Shown: positions 7,599 through 16,003, counted from the stretch's first letter. The stretch is DNA of 52,834 nt from an uncultured Rhodospirillales bacterium (GCA_903843125.1 CAIMOR010000432.1:1-52834); one strand, 5' to 3'. Numbers and translations: made by a program. Notes: generated by a model from the letters alone, not told the origin.

Positions 7599-9965
7599 AT
7601 GCCCGACACCAATCAGACCTTCGACCCCACCAAGCTGAAGTTCGGCGTCGGCCAGCCGGTGCCCCGGCAGGAAGACCCCATCCTGCTGCAGGGCCGCGGC
7701 CGCTACACGGACGATATCGCGCTGGAAGGCCAGGCCTGGTGCGTCATGGTGCGCAGCCCCTATGCCCATGGCGTCATCAAGCGCATCGACAACTCGGCGG
7801 CGAAGGCGATGCCCGGGGTGCTCGGCGTGTTCACCGGCGCCGACCTGGCCGAATATGGCCCGATGAAGTGCGTCCTGCCGCTGAAGGGCAAGGACGGCTC
7901 GCCGTTGCTGAACATCCTGCGACCCTCGCTGGCCATGGACAAGGTGCGCTTCGTCGGCGACCCCGTCGCCTGCGTCGTCGCCGAGACCAAGCTGCAGGCC
8001 CGCGACGCCGCCGAGGCGGTGGAACTGGATATCGACAGCCTGGACGCGGTCACGGAAGCTTCGGCCGCCGCCGCCCCGGGCGCGCCGCAACTGTACGACC
8101 ACATCCCCGGCAACGTCGTGCTGGACTTCCAGTATGGCGACGCCGCCAAGGTCGCCGCGGCCTTCGCCAACGCCGCGCACGTGACGCGACTGGCAATCCG
8201 TAACAATCGCGTGGTGGTCTGCGCGATGGAACCACGCAGCGCCATCGGCGAATACGATGCGACCGAGGGCCGCTACACCCTGCATGTCGGCTGCCAGGGC
8301 GTGTTCGGCCTGCGCGGGCAGATGGCGGGCGACCTGCTGAAGGTGCCGGCCGAGAAGGTCCGCATCCTCACCGGCAATGTCGGCGGCAGCTTCGGCATGA
8401 AGGCCAGCGCCTATCCGGAATACGTCCCCGTGCTGCACGCCGCCAAGCTGCTGGGGCGCCCCGTGAAGTGGACCGACGACCGCAGCGGCAGCTTCGTCAG
8501 CGACCAGCATGGCCGCGACCACGAGGTGGATGCCGAACTGGCCTTCGACGGTGCCGGGAAGGTGCTGGCGGTGCGCGTCACCGCCTTCGCCAACATGGGC
8601 GCCTACCTGGCTACCGTGGCGCCGCTGATGGGCACGGGCAACTTCGTCAAGAACATCCAGTCGAACTACCAGACGCCGCTGATCGAGGTTAATACCAAGT
8701 GCGTGGTCACCAATACCACGCCGGTTTCCGCCTATCGTGGCGCCGGGCGGCCAGAGGGCAACTACTTCATGGAGCGCCTGTTCGAGCAGGCGGCCCGGGA
8801 GATGGGCCGCAGCGCGATCGAGCTGCGCCGGCTGAACCACATCCACGAAGACCAGTTCCCCTACAGCACCGCCAGCGGCACCGTCTATGACACCGGCGAG
8901 TTCAGCGCCATCATGGACCAGGCGCTGGCCTCGGCCGACTACGCCGGCTTCCCCGCGCGCCGTGCGGCGGCGAAAGCGCAGGGCAAGCTGCGCGGCATCG
9001 GTATCGGCAACTTCCTGGAATGCACCGCCCCGCCGCAGAAGGAACAGGGTGAGCTGCGCTTCGAGGCCGATGGCAGCGTCACCATCGTCACCGGTACGCT
9101 GGACTACGGCCAGGGGCATTGGTCGGCCTTCGCCCAGTTGCTGCACACCAGGCTGGGCGTGCCGTTCGAGGCGGTGCGCCTGCTGCAGGGAGACAGCGAC
9201 CAGCTGATCGCCGGCGGCGGCACGGGTGGTTCCAAGTCCATGATGGCGTCGGGTGCCGCCATCATCCAGGCTTCGGCCGAGGTGGTGGAGAAGGGCAGGG
9301 CGGCGGCGGCCTTCATGCTGGAAGCCGCGGTCGGCGACATCGAGTTCACCCAAGGCCCGGACGGCCTCGGCCGCTTCACCATCGCCGGCACCGACCGTTC
9401 GATCGGCATCATTGAACTGGCCGAGAAGCTGCGCGGCGCGCAGGGGCTGCCGGATGATGTGCCGCACAGCCTGAACACGCGGACCGTGTTCCAGGACGCG
9501 CCGATGGCCTACCCCAACGGCTGCCATGTCGCCGAGGTCGAGATCGACCCCGAAACCGGCCATACCGAGGTCGTGAAGTACACCACGGTCAATGATTTCG
9601 GCGTCATCGTGAATCCGCTTCTGGTGCAGGGCCAGGCGCATGGCGGCATTGTGCAGGGCATCGGCCAGGCGTTGATGGAGCAGGTGGCCTATTCCGAGGA
9701 AGGCCAGATCCTGACCGCCAGCTACCAGGACTACGCGCTGCCGCGCGCCGGCGACCTGCCGAACTTCGGTTTCGAGGCGCATGCCGTTCCCTGCAAGACC
9801 AATCCGGTCGGCGCCAAGGGCTGCGGCGAGGCTGGCTGCGCCGGCAGCCTGCCCGCGGTGATGAATGCCGTTGTGGATGCGCTGTCCGACTACGGGATCC
9901 AGCACATCGATATGCCGGCAACGCCGGAACGGGTCTGGCAGGCCATCAACGCCGCGAAAGGGTGA
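7599..9965 (+). CDS. CoxL/xanthine-dehydrogenase-family molybdopterin-binding subunit (solitary)
   Basis: Large molybdenum-hydroxylase subunit, 788 residues, close to the family norm. It starts with GVGQPVPRQEDPILLQGRGRYTDD, typical of aerobic CO-dehydrogenase-like large subunits. It carries the moco motifs GGSFGMK and AYRGAGRPEGNYFMERL, and the catalytic glutamate in KGCGEAGCAGS (Glu744). The AYRCSFR loop of true CO dehydrogenase is absent; AYRGAGRPE marks the form II/xanthine-dehydrogenase-like branch, so CO oxidation is unlikely. The substrate is probably a heterocycle or aldehyde. Neither the FAD-binding medium subunit nor the [2Fe-2S] small subunit lies beside it, so partners must be encoded elsewhere. 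I chose the ATG at MPDTNQ, because upstream sequence in the frame is not conserved-looking. Confidence 0.92.
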   Translation: MPDTNQTFDPTKLKFGVGQPVPRQEDPILLQGRGRYTDDIALEGQAWCVMVRSPYAHGVIKRIDNSAAKAMPGVLGVFTGADLAEYGPMKCVLPLKGKDGSPLLNILRPSLAMDKVRFVGDPVACVVAETKLQARDAAEAVELDIDSLDAVTEASAAAAPGAPQLYDHIPGNVVLDFQYGDAAKVAAAFANAAHVTRLAIRNNRVVVCAMEPRSAIGEYDATEGRYTLHVGCQGVFGLRGQMAGDLLKVPAEKVRILTGNVGGSFGMKASAYPEYVPVLHAAKLLGRPVKWTDDRSGSFVSDQHGRDHEVDAELAFDGAGKVLAVRVTAFANMGAYLATVAPLMGTGNFVKNIQSNYQTPLIEVNTKCVVTNTTPVSAYRGAGRPEGNYFMERLFEQAAREMGRSAIELRRLNHIHEDQFPYSTASGTVYDTGEFSAIMDQALASADYAGFPARRAAAKAQGKLRGIGIGNFLECTAPPQKEQGELRFEADGSVTIVTGTLDYGQGHWSAFAQLLHTRLGVPFEAVRLLQGDSDQLIAGGGTGGSKSMMASGAAIIQASAEVVEKGRAAAAFMLEAAVGDIEFTQGPDGLGRFTIAGTDRSIGIIELAEKLRGAQGLPDDVPHSLNTRTVFQDAPMAYPNGCHVAEVEIDPETGHTEVVKYTTVNDFGVIVNPLLVQGQAHGGIVQGIGQALMEQVAYSEEGQILTASYQDYALPRAGDLPNFGFEAHAVPCKTNPVGAKGCGEAGCAGSLPAVMNAVVDALSDYGIQHIDMPATPERVWQAINAAKG

Positions 9966-10256
9966 CCGGTCGGCTCAATGGGCCGCAAACGCGGCAGTTC
10001 GCGCCACCAGCGCGGCGCCGTCACGATCACGAATAGGCGATCATGGCGCAGCTTCGCGGCGCCAAACCAATGTAGGACCTGTATCCGCCGTCGCTGACCT
10101 ATGCGGGGGAATATATATACCCTCATCGGCTCTGGACCCTCCCCGCTGCGGCAGTCACTGTCCATTCGGGGTGGTTTCGTAGCCACCGATTGGTTTGGCG
10201 CAGGGGCTGGGTGATCGTGTTTCGGCCCGGCGGCCCTGTTGTGGAGGAGTTTCGGC
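9966..10256. other. longest intergenic region (291 bp)
   Basis: No convincing gene is visible here. Open frames crossing it are arginine/serine-rich, as expected from GC-rich noncoding DNA. It contains the AT-rich palindrome described separately (10107-10122) and the leader of the response-regulator gene, with a strong GGAGGAG ribosome-binding site at 10243-10249. It probably holds the regulator's promoter, although I could not assign -35/-10 boxes. Confidence 0.5.
10107..10122. promoter_or_regulatory. AT-rich palindrome flanked by GGG/CCC
   Basis: GGGAATATATATACCC is a near-perfect dyad (one mismatched pair) centred on eight alternating A/T bases in an otherwise GC-rich genome. It lies 134 bp upstream of the response-regulator start. 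It could be an operator for a dimeric regulator or an easily melted promoter element. The assignment rests on symmetry and composition only. Confidence 0.35.
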
Positions 10257-10616
10257 ATGACCAGGCTTTCCGGGCGTCGCGTCCTGGTTGTTGAGGACGA
10301 GGCTTTGGTGGCGATGCTGGTGGAAGACGCCTTGCTGGACGCGGGTGCGGAGGTCGTCGGCCCCGTGGCCACGGTGGCCGAGGCGCTGCAGTTGCTGAAG
10401 GGCCGCCTGCCCGAGGCTGCGGTACTTGATCTCAACCTGGCAGGGGAAACCTCCACGCCGGTCGCGGATGAACTGGCACGCCGCGGGGTGCCCTTCGTTG
10501 TGGCCACCGGGTACGGCGCCGATGGCCTGCCGCCCGGCCATGCCAACGTGCCGGTGCTGGCCAAGCCCTATGACCCGGCCGACCTGACCGCCGCGTTGGC
10601 CCGGTTGTGGAACTGA
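10257..10616 (+). CDS. single-domain response regulator (REC only)
   Basis: A 119-residue CheY-like receiver with no output domain. The acidic pocket is Glu13-Asp14 (VVEDEALV), the phospho-acceptor is Asp58 (AVLDLNL), the switch threonine is Thr84 (VATGYG), and the conserved lysine is Lys103 (LAKPYD). The family (small alphaproteobacterial REC proteins next to HWE/HisKA2 kinases) usually acts as a phosphate sink or through protein contacts. I placed the start at the ATG seven bases after a near-ideal GGAGGAG site rather than at an in-frame codon 18 bp upstream. No histidine kinase is nearby. A perfect 10-bp hairpin follows the stop. Confidence 0.9.
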   Translation: MTRLSGRRVLVVEDEALVAMLVEDALLDAGAEVVGPVATVAEALQLLKGRLPEAAVLDLNLAGETSTPVADELARRGVPFVVATGYGADGLPPGHANVPVLAKPYDPADLTAALARLWN

Positions 10617-10624
10617 GCAGGCCG

Positions 10625-10648
10625 ACATGCGCCCGGTCGGGCGCATGT
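10625..10648 (+). terminator. hairpin downstream of the response regulator
   Basis: ACATGCGCCC, a four-base loop GGTC, then GGGCGCATGT forms a perfect 10-bp stem eight bases after the stop codon. There is no clear T-run after it, so it may be a weak or Rho-assisted terminator or a 3'-end stabiliser. Confidence 0.55.
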
Positions 10649-10738
10649 CATGCGGTGTGATTTGGTAACTCCGTAGCTAGTCATCCGTTCTGACGTCCAT
10701 CACGACGGAAACTGCGCCTCGTCCCACTTCCGTTCGGT

Positions 10739-10756
10739 GGCGCCAAGCTAGGCGCC
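10739..10756. repeat. GGCGCC-N6-GGCGCC inverted repeat
   Basis: Two copies of the self-complementary hexamer GGCGCC flank AAGCTA, itself nearly symmetric, 49 bp before the dioxygenase start. It could be an operator for the downstream operon or a chance GC-rich dyad. Confidence 0.25.
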
Positions 10757-10804
10757 GGCCCGGCCCAGGATTAGGCTGGCCTCATCAAATCGGAGGAACG
10801 ACGG

Positions 10805-11719
10805 ATGTCGGCAGCCCTGAAGGCGGAACAACCCGCCCTTGCCTTACGTATCACCGCGCTGCACCCGGTCTTCGCCGCCCGATGCGAAGGCCTCGATCTG
10901 CGCCGGCCGCTCACGCCCGCACAGGCCACCGCGGTGGAAGCCGCGATGGACCGCTACGCCGTGATGGTCTTCCCCAACCAGCCGATCGACGACGACCTGC
11001 AACTCGCCTTTGGCCGCAACTTCGGCGAGGTCGAGGCGGAGCCGTCGCTGGTGGACAAGGCGCGCCGCCGCCTGCCGGACAACCAGGTCAACGACATCTC
11101 CAACCTGGGCGCCGATGGTCAGCTGCTGGCCGCCGATGACCGCCGCCGCATGTACAACCTGGGCAATGCGCTGTGGCACAGCGACAGCAGCTTCAAGCCC
11201 ACGCCGGCCAAGTACTCCATGCTGCATGCCCGCGTCATTCCACCGAGCGGCGGGGAGACCGAGTTCGCCGACATGCGCGCCGCCTGGGATTCGCTGGACG
11301 AGGAGCGCCAGGCCGAGTTGCTGCCGCTGGTCGCCGACCATTCCCTGATGTTCTCCCGCGCGCAGCTTGGCTTCGACGACTTCACGCCCGAAGAGCAGGC
11401 CAAGTGCGTGCCGGTGCCGCAGCGCCTGGTGCGCCGGCACATGGGCAGCGGCCGGCGCTCGCTCTACCTCTCCGCCCATATCGGCGGCATCCACGGCATG
11501 CCCAGGCCGGAAGCGCTGATGCTGATCCGTGAGTTGACCGAGCAGGCGACCAAGCCGCAATTCGTCTACAGCCACACGTGGTCCGTGGGCGACCTCGTGG
11601 TGTGGGACAACCGTTGCACCATGCATCGCGGCCGGCCGTATGCCGACAAGCGCTACCCGCGGGACATGCGGCGGGTAACGCTGGCGGACGTGGCGCCGAC
11701 GCTGGAGCAGCCGCAGTGA
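10805..11719 (+). CDS. TauD/TfdA-family Fe(II)/2-oxoglutarate dioxygenase
   Basis: Non-haem iron dioxygenase of 304 residues, near the size of TfdA (about 290). The facial triad is visible as His125-x-Asp127 in LWHSDSSF and His274 in WDNRCTMHRG. The 2-oxoglutarate-binding arginine is in RDMRRVTL (about 289-290). In family members the enzyme hydroxylates a carbon next to a leaving group (sulfonate, ether, and so on), splitting the substrate while decarboxylating 2-oxoglutarate. The ATG follows CGGAGGAACGACG, a good ribosome-binding site. Its TGA overlaps the GTG of a Bug binding-protein gene, which is then coupled to a ThDP enzyme. A catabolic unit for one organic acid is likely; the substrate is unknown. 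Confidence 0.93.
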   Translation: MSAALKAEQPALALRITALHPVFAARCEGLDLRRPLTPAQATAVEAAMDRYAVMVFPNQPIDDDLQLAFGRNFGEVEAEPSLVDKARRRLPDNQVNDISNLGADGQLLAADDRRRMYNLGNALWHSDSSFKPTPAKYSMLHARVIPPSGGETEFADMRAAWDSLDEERQAELLPLVADHSLMFSRAQLGFDDFTPEEQAKCVPVPQRLVRRHMGSGRRSLYLSAHIGGIHGMPRPEALMLIRELTEQATKPQFVYSHTWSVGDLVVWDNRCTMHRGRPYADKRYPRDMRRVTLADVAPTLEQPQ

Positions 11720-12666
11720 AGCGCTGGCTGGCGGCGCTGCTGCTGCTGGGCGGCACCGCCCACGCGCAGGACTACCCGGACCACCCGATCCGCCTGATCG
11801 TCGCCACCGCCGCCGGCGGCGCCAGCGACATCCTGGCCCGCCAGGTGGGCGAGAAGCTGGGCGAGCAATTCCGCCAGCCGGTGGTGGTGGACCCGCGCCC
11901 CGGCGCCAACGGCAATGTCGCGGCGCTGGCCGCCGCCCGCAGCGCGCCGGACGGCTTTACGCTGATGATGGGCACCATCGGCGTCCTGGCGGTGAACCCG
12001 GCGATCTACCGCGACCCGGGCTACGACCCCGCCCGGGACTTCGACCCCGTCGCGCGGCTGGTCAGCTTCTCCAACATCCTGGTGGTCAACCCTGGCCTGC
12101 CGGTGACGACGCAGCCGCAGTTCATCGACTACGTCCGCGCGCATCCCGGCCTCGGCTATGGCTCGCCGGGCAATGGCGGCTCGCCGCATCTGGGCATGCT
12201 GGTCTTCGCCCGCATGGCCGGCATCCAGATGGAGCACATTCCCTATCGCGGCGCGGCGCCGGCGCTGAACGACCTGATCGCCGGCAACCTGGCCAGCGCC
12301 TTCTCGGACCCGCTGGCGACGCTGCCGCAGATCCGCGCCGGCCTGGTGCGTCCGCTCTCGGTCAGCGGCACCCGCCGCCTGGCCGCGCTGCCCGATGTGC
12401 CCACCGTGGCCGAGGCCGGCATTCCCGGCTACGAGGTGGTCGGGTGGCTCGGCATCGTCGCCCCGCACGGCACGCCGCAGCCCATCGTGGCTCGGCTGAA
12501 CACGGCGCTGAACAGCATCATGCACCAGCCGGACATGGTCCAGCGTCTGACCGCGCAGGGCGCGGAGATCGTCACCGGCACGCCCGGCGAGTTCGGCGAC
12601 TACATCCATGGCGAGATCGCGCGCTGGGCGCAGGTCACCCGCGAAGCAGGAATACGCGCAGAATGA
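11716..12666 (+). CDS. Bug/TctC-family periplasmic solute-binding protein
   Basis: Second TTT-type binding protein of the window, 316 residues. It has a cleavable signal peptide (MKRWLAALLLLGGTAHAQ), then YPDHPIRLIVATAAGGASDILAR and VVVDPRPGANGNVAA, the ligand-loop signatures. IPYRGAAPALNDLIAGN and LPDVPTVAEAGIPGYE follow. The GTG start overlaps the upstream dioxygenase stop by 4 bp, and its TGA overlaps the next ATG. It is embedded in a dioxygenase-ThDP enzyme operon and presumably binds that pathway's carboxylate substrate. No TctA/TctB is nearby. It is clearly diverged from the Bug protein at 3063-4019. Confidence 0.92.
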   Translation: MKRWLAALLLLGGTAHAQDYPDHPIRLIVATAAGGASDILARQVGEKLGEQFRQPVVVDPRPGANGNVAALAAARSAPDGFTLMMGTIGVLAVNPAIYRDPGYDPARDFDPVARLVSFSNILVVNPGLPVTTQPQFIDYVRAHPGLGYGSPGNGGSPHLGMLVFARMAGIQMEHIPYRGAAPALNDLIAGNLASAFSDPLATLPQIRAGLVRPLSVSGTRRLAALPDVPTVAEAGIPGYEVVGWLGIVAPHGTPQPIVARLNTALNSIMHQPDMVQRLTAQGAEIVTGTPGEFGDYIHGEIARWAQVTREAGIRAE

Positions 12667-14264
12667 GCAATGTCGCCGATGCCATCGTCAAGCGGCTGGC
12701 TCAGCATGGCGTCAAGCGCATCTGGGGGGTGCCCGGCGGCGATTGCAGCCTGGATATCCTGGACGCCGCCGCGCGCCACGGCATCCACTACGTGTTGACC
12801 CGCACCGAAAGCGGCGCCGCGATGATGGCGATGGCCGATGCACAGGTCACCGGCGCGCCCGGCGTGCTGCTGACCACGCGCGGTCCCGGCCTGACCAACG
12901 GCACCAACGGCATCGCCTGCGCCAGCCTGGACCGGGTGCCGCTGCTGGTGCTGGCCGATGGGCACGAGACCGACATGGGCCATGTCTCCCATCAGCGCTA
13001 CGACCAGATGGCGCTGATGGCACCGCTGGTGAAGGCCAGCAGCGTGCTGGAGAGCGGTGACCCAGTGGCCGAGTTGGATCGGCTGATGGCCTCCGCCATG
13101 GCTGGACCCGCCGGCCCGGTCTATCTGGAAATGGTCGGCCAGCGGCTGCGCGCTCCTTTCACGGCCGTTGACCGCCCGCTGCCCGCGCCGCCGCGTCCGC
13201 CCGCGCCGGAGGAAGCTGCCTTGGCCGCCGCCCGCGCCGTGCTCGGCAAGGCGCGCCGCCCGATCATCATCGCCGGCCTGCAGGCCCGCGACGAGGCCGC
13301 CGCCGCCGGATTGCGCTGGCTGGCCAGCCAGTGGGAGGCGCCGGTGCTGGCCACCTGCATGGGCAAGGGCGCGCTGAGCGACACGCATGAATGGGCGCTC
13401 GGCCCCTTCATCAGCGGCGCCGCCGAGGACCCGATGCTGCGCCAGGCCGATTGCATCCTGCTCTACGGCGCCGACCCCATAGAGTTCATGCCCAAACCTT
13501 GGGCCTATGCCAGCACGCCGGTGGTGGAACTGACCGCCCACACCCATGCCCGGCCCTACCTGACGCCACAGGCGCAGGTGGTGGGCGATCTTTCCGAAGC
13601 TGCGATGGCGTTGGAGGATGCGGTGGCCCCCGGCCACTGGGCGCCGGAACAGGTTGCCGATGCGCGCGAGACCATGCGCGCCCTGGCTCGGACCACCAGC
13701 AGCGGCATCGCACCGCACCAGGTGGTGGAAGCCGCCATGCAGGCGGCGCCGGACGGCACCCGCGTGACGGTCGACGCCGGCGCCCACATCCTGCCGGCGG
13801 TGGCGCTGTGGCCGGCGCGCCAGGCGCTGGACTTCTTCATCACCCGGGGGCTGGCCACCATGGCCTATGCGCTGCCCAACGCCATCGGTGCCGCGCTGGC
13901 CGACCCATCCAAGCCCGTGCTGGCCTTCACTGGTGATGGCGGGCTCATGATGGGCGCCGGCGAACTCGGCACCGCCGTGCAGGAAGGCGCCAACGTGAAG
14001 GTGGTGGTCTTCAACGACGCCTCGATCGCGCTGATCGAAGTGAAGCAGCGCCGCCGGCAATTCCCGCTGCATGGCATGCGCTACCCGGCCACCGACTTCG
14101 CCGCCGTGGCGCGCGGCTTCGGCTGCGCGGCGCTGCGGGTGGAAAGCCTGGACCAACTGGTGCCGGCGTTGCGCGAGGCCTTCGCCACGCCAGGCCCGGT
14201 GCTGCTGGACGTGGCGGTGGACGGCCAAGCCTACCACAGCCTGGTACCGGCGTTGCGAGGCTAG
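12663..14264 (+). CDS. thiamine-diphosphate-dependent enzyme, acetolactate-synthase-like
   Basis: ThDP enzyme of the acetohydroxyacid-synthase/benzoylformate-decarboxylase superfamily, 533 residues. The cofactor-activating glutamate is Glu49 in LTRTESGAAMMA. The N-terminal PYR domain contains TTRGPGLTNGTNGIA, a central TH3 domain spans about 190-330, and the C-terminal PP domain holds the Mg-ThDP motif GDGG (from 424) to Asn451-Asp. It would cleave or form a C-C bond next to a carbonyl, for example decarboxylating a 2-oxoacid. I see no FAD-related clue and no small regulatory subunit, so biosynthetic IlvB is unlikely. ATGA coupling to the Bug gene ties it to the dioxygenase operon. Substrate unknown. 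Confidence 0.88.
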   Translation: MSNVADAIVKRLAQHGVKRIWGVPGGDCSLDILDAAARHGIHYVLTRTESGAAMMAMADAQVTGAPGVLLTTRGPGLTNGTNGIACASLDRVPLLVLADGHETDMGHVSHQRYDQMALMAPLVKASSVLESGDPVAELDRLMASAMAGPAGPVYLEMVGQRLRAPFTAVDRPLPAPPRPPAPEEAALAAARAVLGKARRPIIIAGLQARDEAAAAGLRWLASQWEAPVLATCMGKGALSDTHEWALGPFISGAAEDPMLRQADCILLYGADPIEFMPKPWAYASTPVVELTAHTHARPYLTPQAQVVGDLSEAAMALEDAVAPGHWAPEQVADARETMRALARTTSSGIAPHQVVEAAMQAAPDGTRVTVDAGAHILPAVALWPARQALDFFITRGLATMAYALPNAIGAALADPSKPVLAFTGDGGLMMGAGELGTAVQEGANVKVVVFNDASIALIEVKQRRRQFPLHGMRYPATDFAAVARGFGCAALRVESLDQLVPALREAFATPGPVLLDVAVDGQAYHSLVPALRG

Positions 14265-14302
14265 CTCAGGCGCAACGCCCGCGGCCCCGAACGCCCGCGC
14301 CG

Positions 14303-15628
14303 CTACACGGCGGCGCTATGCCGCCCGCTGCCGGTGCCGAGATAGGCATCGAAGGCGGCGGCCACATGCCGGACATGGCGCCGGCCATCCGGCAGCACAC
14401 GCAGGTAGTCGCGGTCGAGCGCGATGATGCCATCCGCATCCAGCTGCGCCAGCAGCGGCATCGCCTCGTCCAGTACCACGGGTGGCAGCGCGCCGAGGTC
14501 CAGCGCGAAGTCACACATCACCCGTTCGATCACGCCCCGCCGCAGCCGGTCGTCCGCGTTCAAGGCGCGGCCGCGCTTCACCGGCAGGGCGCCAGCTTGA
14601 ACGGCAGCAACATATTTCCGCTCGTCCGGCTCGTTCTGCGCATAGCCCGCCGGCAGGCTGCCGATGGCGGAGGCCCCCAACCCCAACAGCGTCGGCGCGT
14701 CGTCGGTTGTGTAGCCTTGGAAGTTGCGGCGCAGCCGGCCCGCGCGCAGCGCCACCGCCATGCCGTCCTCCGGCCTGGCGAAATGGTCCAGGCCTATCGA
14801 CACATAGCCGGCGCCGACCAGTACCGCTTCGGCGGCGTCGGCCTGCAGCATGCGCTCCAGCGCCCCGGGCAGGCTGGCGCTGTCGATGGCGTTCTGATGT
14901 GGCTTCATCCAGGGCACGTGGGCGTAGCCGAATACCGCGACCCGGTCGGCGCCCAACTGCGCCGCAAAGCGCGTGGTGGCCTGCACCTCGGCCACGCCCT
15001 GGCCGGGTAGGCCATACATCACGTCCACATTGATGCTGCCGATACCGTGGGCGCGCAATCGCGCAACCGCGTCGGCGACGCAATCCTGCGTCTGCACCCG
15101 GCCGATGCGGTGCTGCACCGCCGGCGAAATGTCCTGCACCCCCAGCGAGGCCCGGGTCAGCCCGGCTTCCGCCAGGGCGGCCACGGTGGCTTCGTCCAGG
15201 CTGCGCGGGTCCAGTTCCGCGGCCAATTCGGCACCGGGACGCAAGCCGAAGGCCAGCCGAACCACATGCAGTACCCGCGCCAGCGCCGCAGCACCCAGCG
15301 CGGTCGGCGTGCCGCCACCCAGGTGCAGGTGCGCGATGCCGCCATGACGCGGCAATGCCGCCGCGACAAGGTGCGCTTCGGCTTCCAGCGCCGCGGCATA
15401 GTGCTCGATGCGCGCGGCGCTGCGCGTTACCGCCGTATGGCAGCCGCAGTACCAGCACAGCGACTTGCAGAATGGGACGTGCAGATAGAGCGACAGCGGC
15501 GCGCCCTCGGGCACCTGCGCCAGCCAGTCGGCATACTCGGCCGGCCCGAGCGCCCCGAAATGCGGCGCGGTGGGGTAGCTGGTGTAGCGCGGGATATTGG
15601 CCAGGGCGTAGCTGATCGGCGGGGTCAT
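14303..15628 (-). CDS. hemN: oxygen-independent coproporphyrinogen III oxidase
   Basis: Radical-SAM enzyme of 441 residues that oxidatively decarboxylates coproporphyrinogen III to protoporphyrinogen IX without oxygen, in cytoplasmic haem or bacteriochlorophyll synthesis. It carries the YTSYPTAPHF N-terminus, the cluster motif CKSLCWYCGC (Cys54, 58, 61, plus Cys63 typical of true HemN rather than HemW), and the SAM-binding LHLGGGTPT. DVMYGLPGQ, the HVPWMKPHQ stretch and SIGLDHFARPED follow. The C-terminal HemN domain is complete. It lies 45 bp downstream of a cupin gene on the same strand. Expression in low oxygen is expected from the family, but I saw no convincing FNR box. Confidence 0.95.
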   Translation of the reverse strand: MTPPISYALANIPRYTSYPTAPHFGALGPAEYADWLAQVPEGAPLSLYLHVPFCKSLCWYCGCHTAVTRSAARIEHYAAALEAEAHLVAAALPRHGGIAHLHLGGGTPTALGAAALARVLHVVRLAFGLRPGAELAAELDPRSLDEATVAALAEAGLTRASLGVQDISPAVQHRIGRVQTQDCVADAVARLRAHGIGSINVDVMYGLPGQGVAEVQATTRFAAQLGADRVAVFGYAHVPWMKPHQNAIDSASLPGALERMLQADAAEAVLVGAGYVSIGLDHFARPEDGMAVALRAGRLRRNFQGYTTDDAPTLLGLGASAIGSLPAGYAQNEPDERKYVAAVQAGALPVKRGRALNADDRLRRGVIERVMCDFALDLGALPPVVLDEAMPLLAQLDADGIIALDRDYLRVLPDGRRHVRHVAAAFDAYLGTGSGRHSAAV

Positions 15629-15673
15629 GCGCCATGGTTAGCGCGTCGCCCGGCTCCGCCGCCTTGCGCGACA

Positions 15674-16003
15674 TCAATCCGGCGGCAGGTGCACCGCCAG
15701 CCACAACGTCTCGCAGCCTGGGTCGGTCCAGACAACCCGGTGCCGGCACCCGGCCGGCAGCACCACCCAGTCGCCGGCTGCCAGCGCCCGCTCCGTGCCA
15801 TCGGTGAAGCCCAGCCGGGCCGCGCCCGCCACCAGCAGCACGAACTCGGCATGCGGCTGATCGTACCAACAGCCGTTGGCCATGGCGCGCGAAGCGATCC
15901 GCTCCACCCGTGCCCCGCCCGCGGCCGCGAGTTCGTCGAGGCTCTCGCCTCCGGCCGGCGCGGCCTCACCCTCGCCGATCCGTCCGAAGCGTGGGACCGT
16001 CAA
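15674..16003 (-). CDS. cupin-domain protein (probable TTG start)
   Basis: Small single-domain cupin of 109 residues. It shows RVERIASRAMANGCWYDQPHAEFVLLVAG, then GDWVVLPAGCRHRVVW, the two cupin motifs in the branch with WYDQ. His in PHAE and His in CRHRV are the likely metal ligands. No ATG gives a complete N-terminus; the internal ATG at MANGC would cut off the first strands. A TTG overlapping the upstream amidase stop (TTGA) gives the normal length and fits the coupling style of this genome. Function is unknown; proximity to the amidase pair suggests an accessory role. Start uncertain, protein family fairly sure. Confidence 0.72.
   Translation of the reverse strand: MTVPRFGRIGEGEAAPAGGESLDELAAAGGARVERIASRAMANGCWYDQPHAEFVLLVAGAARLGFTDGTERALAAGDWVVLPAGCRHRVVWTDPGCETLWLAVHLPPD

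Noticed and set aside
7497-9905. An 802-codon minus-strand frame opposite the CoxL-type gene.
   Set aside because: Low-complexity His/Gly/Val/Ala-rich shadow; the CoxL-type frame has all family motifs.
7599-9965. The molybdoenzyme as aerobic carbon monoxide dehydrogenase.
   Set aside because: The AYRCSFR active-site loop is replaced by AYRGAGRPE and no coxS/coxM is present.
9865-10182. Possible small gene in the 9966-10256 intergenic region.
   Set aside because: It begins inside the CoxL-type gene, is Ser/Arg-rich, and has no ribosome-binding site or structure.
10711-10735. GGAAA...CGTT pair upstream of the dioxygenase gene as a stress promoter.
   Set aside because: Imperfect -35 and unusual spacing; not convincing.
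14265-14302. GC-rich gap between the ThDP enzyme and hemN as a terminator.
   Set aside because: No clean stem could be drawn; only short broken complementarity.
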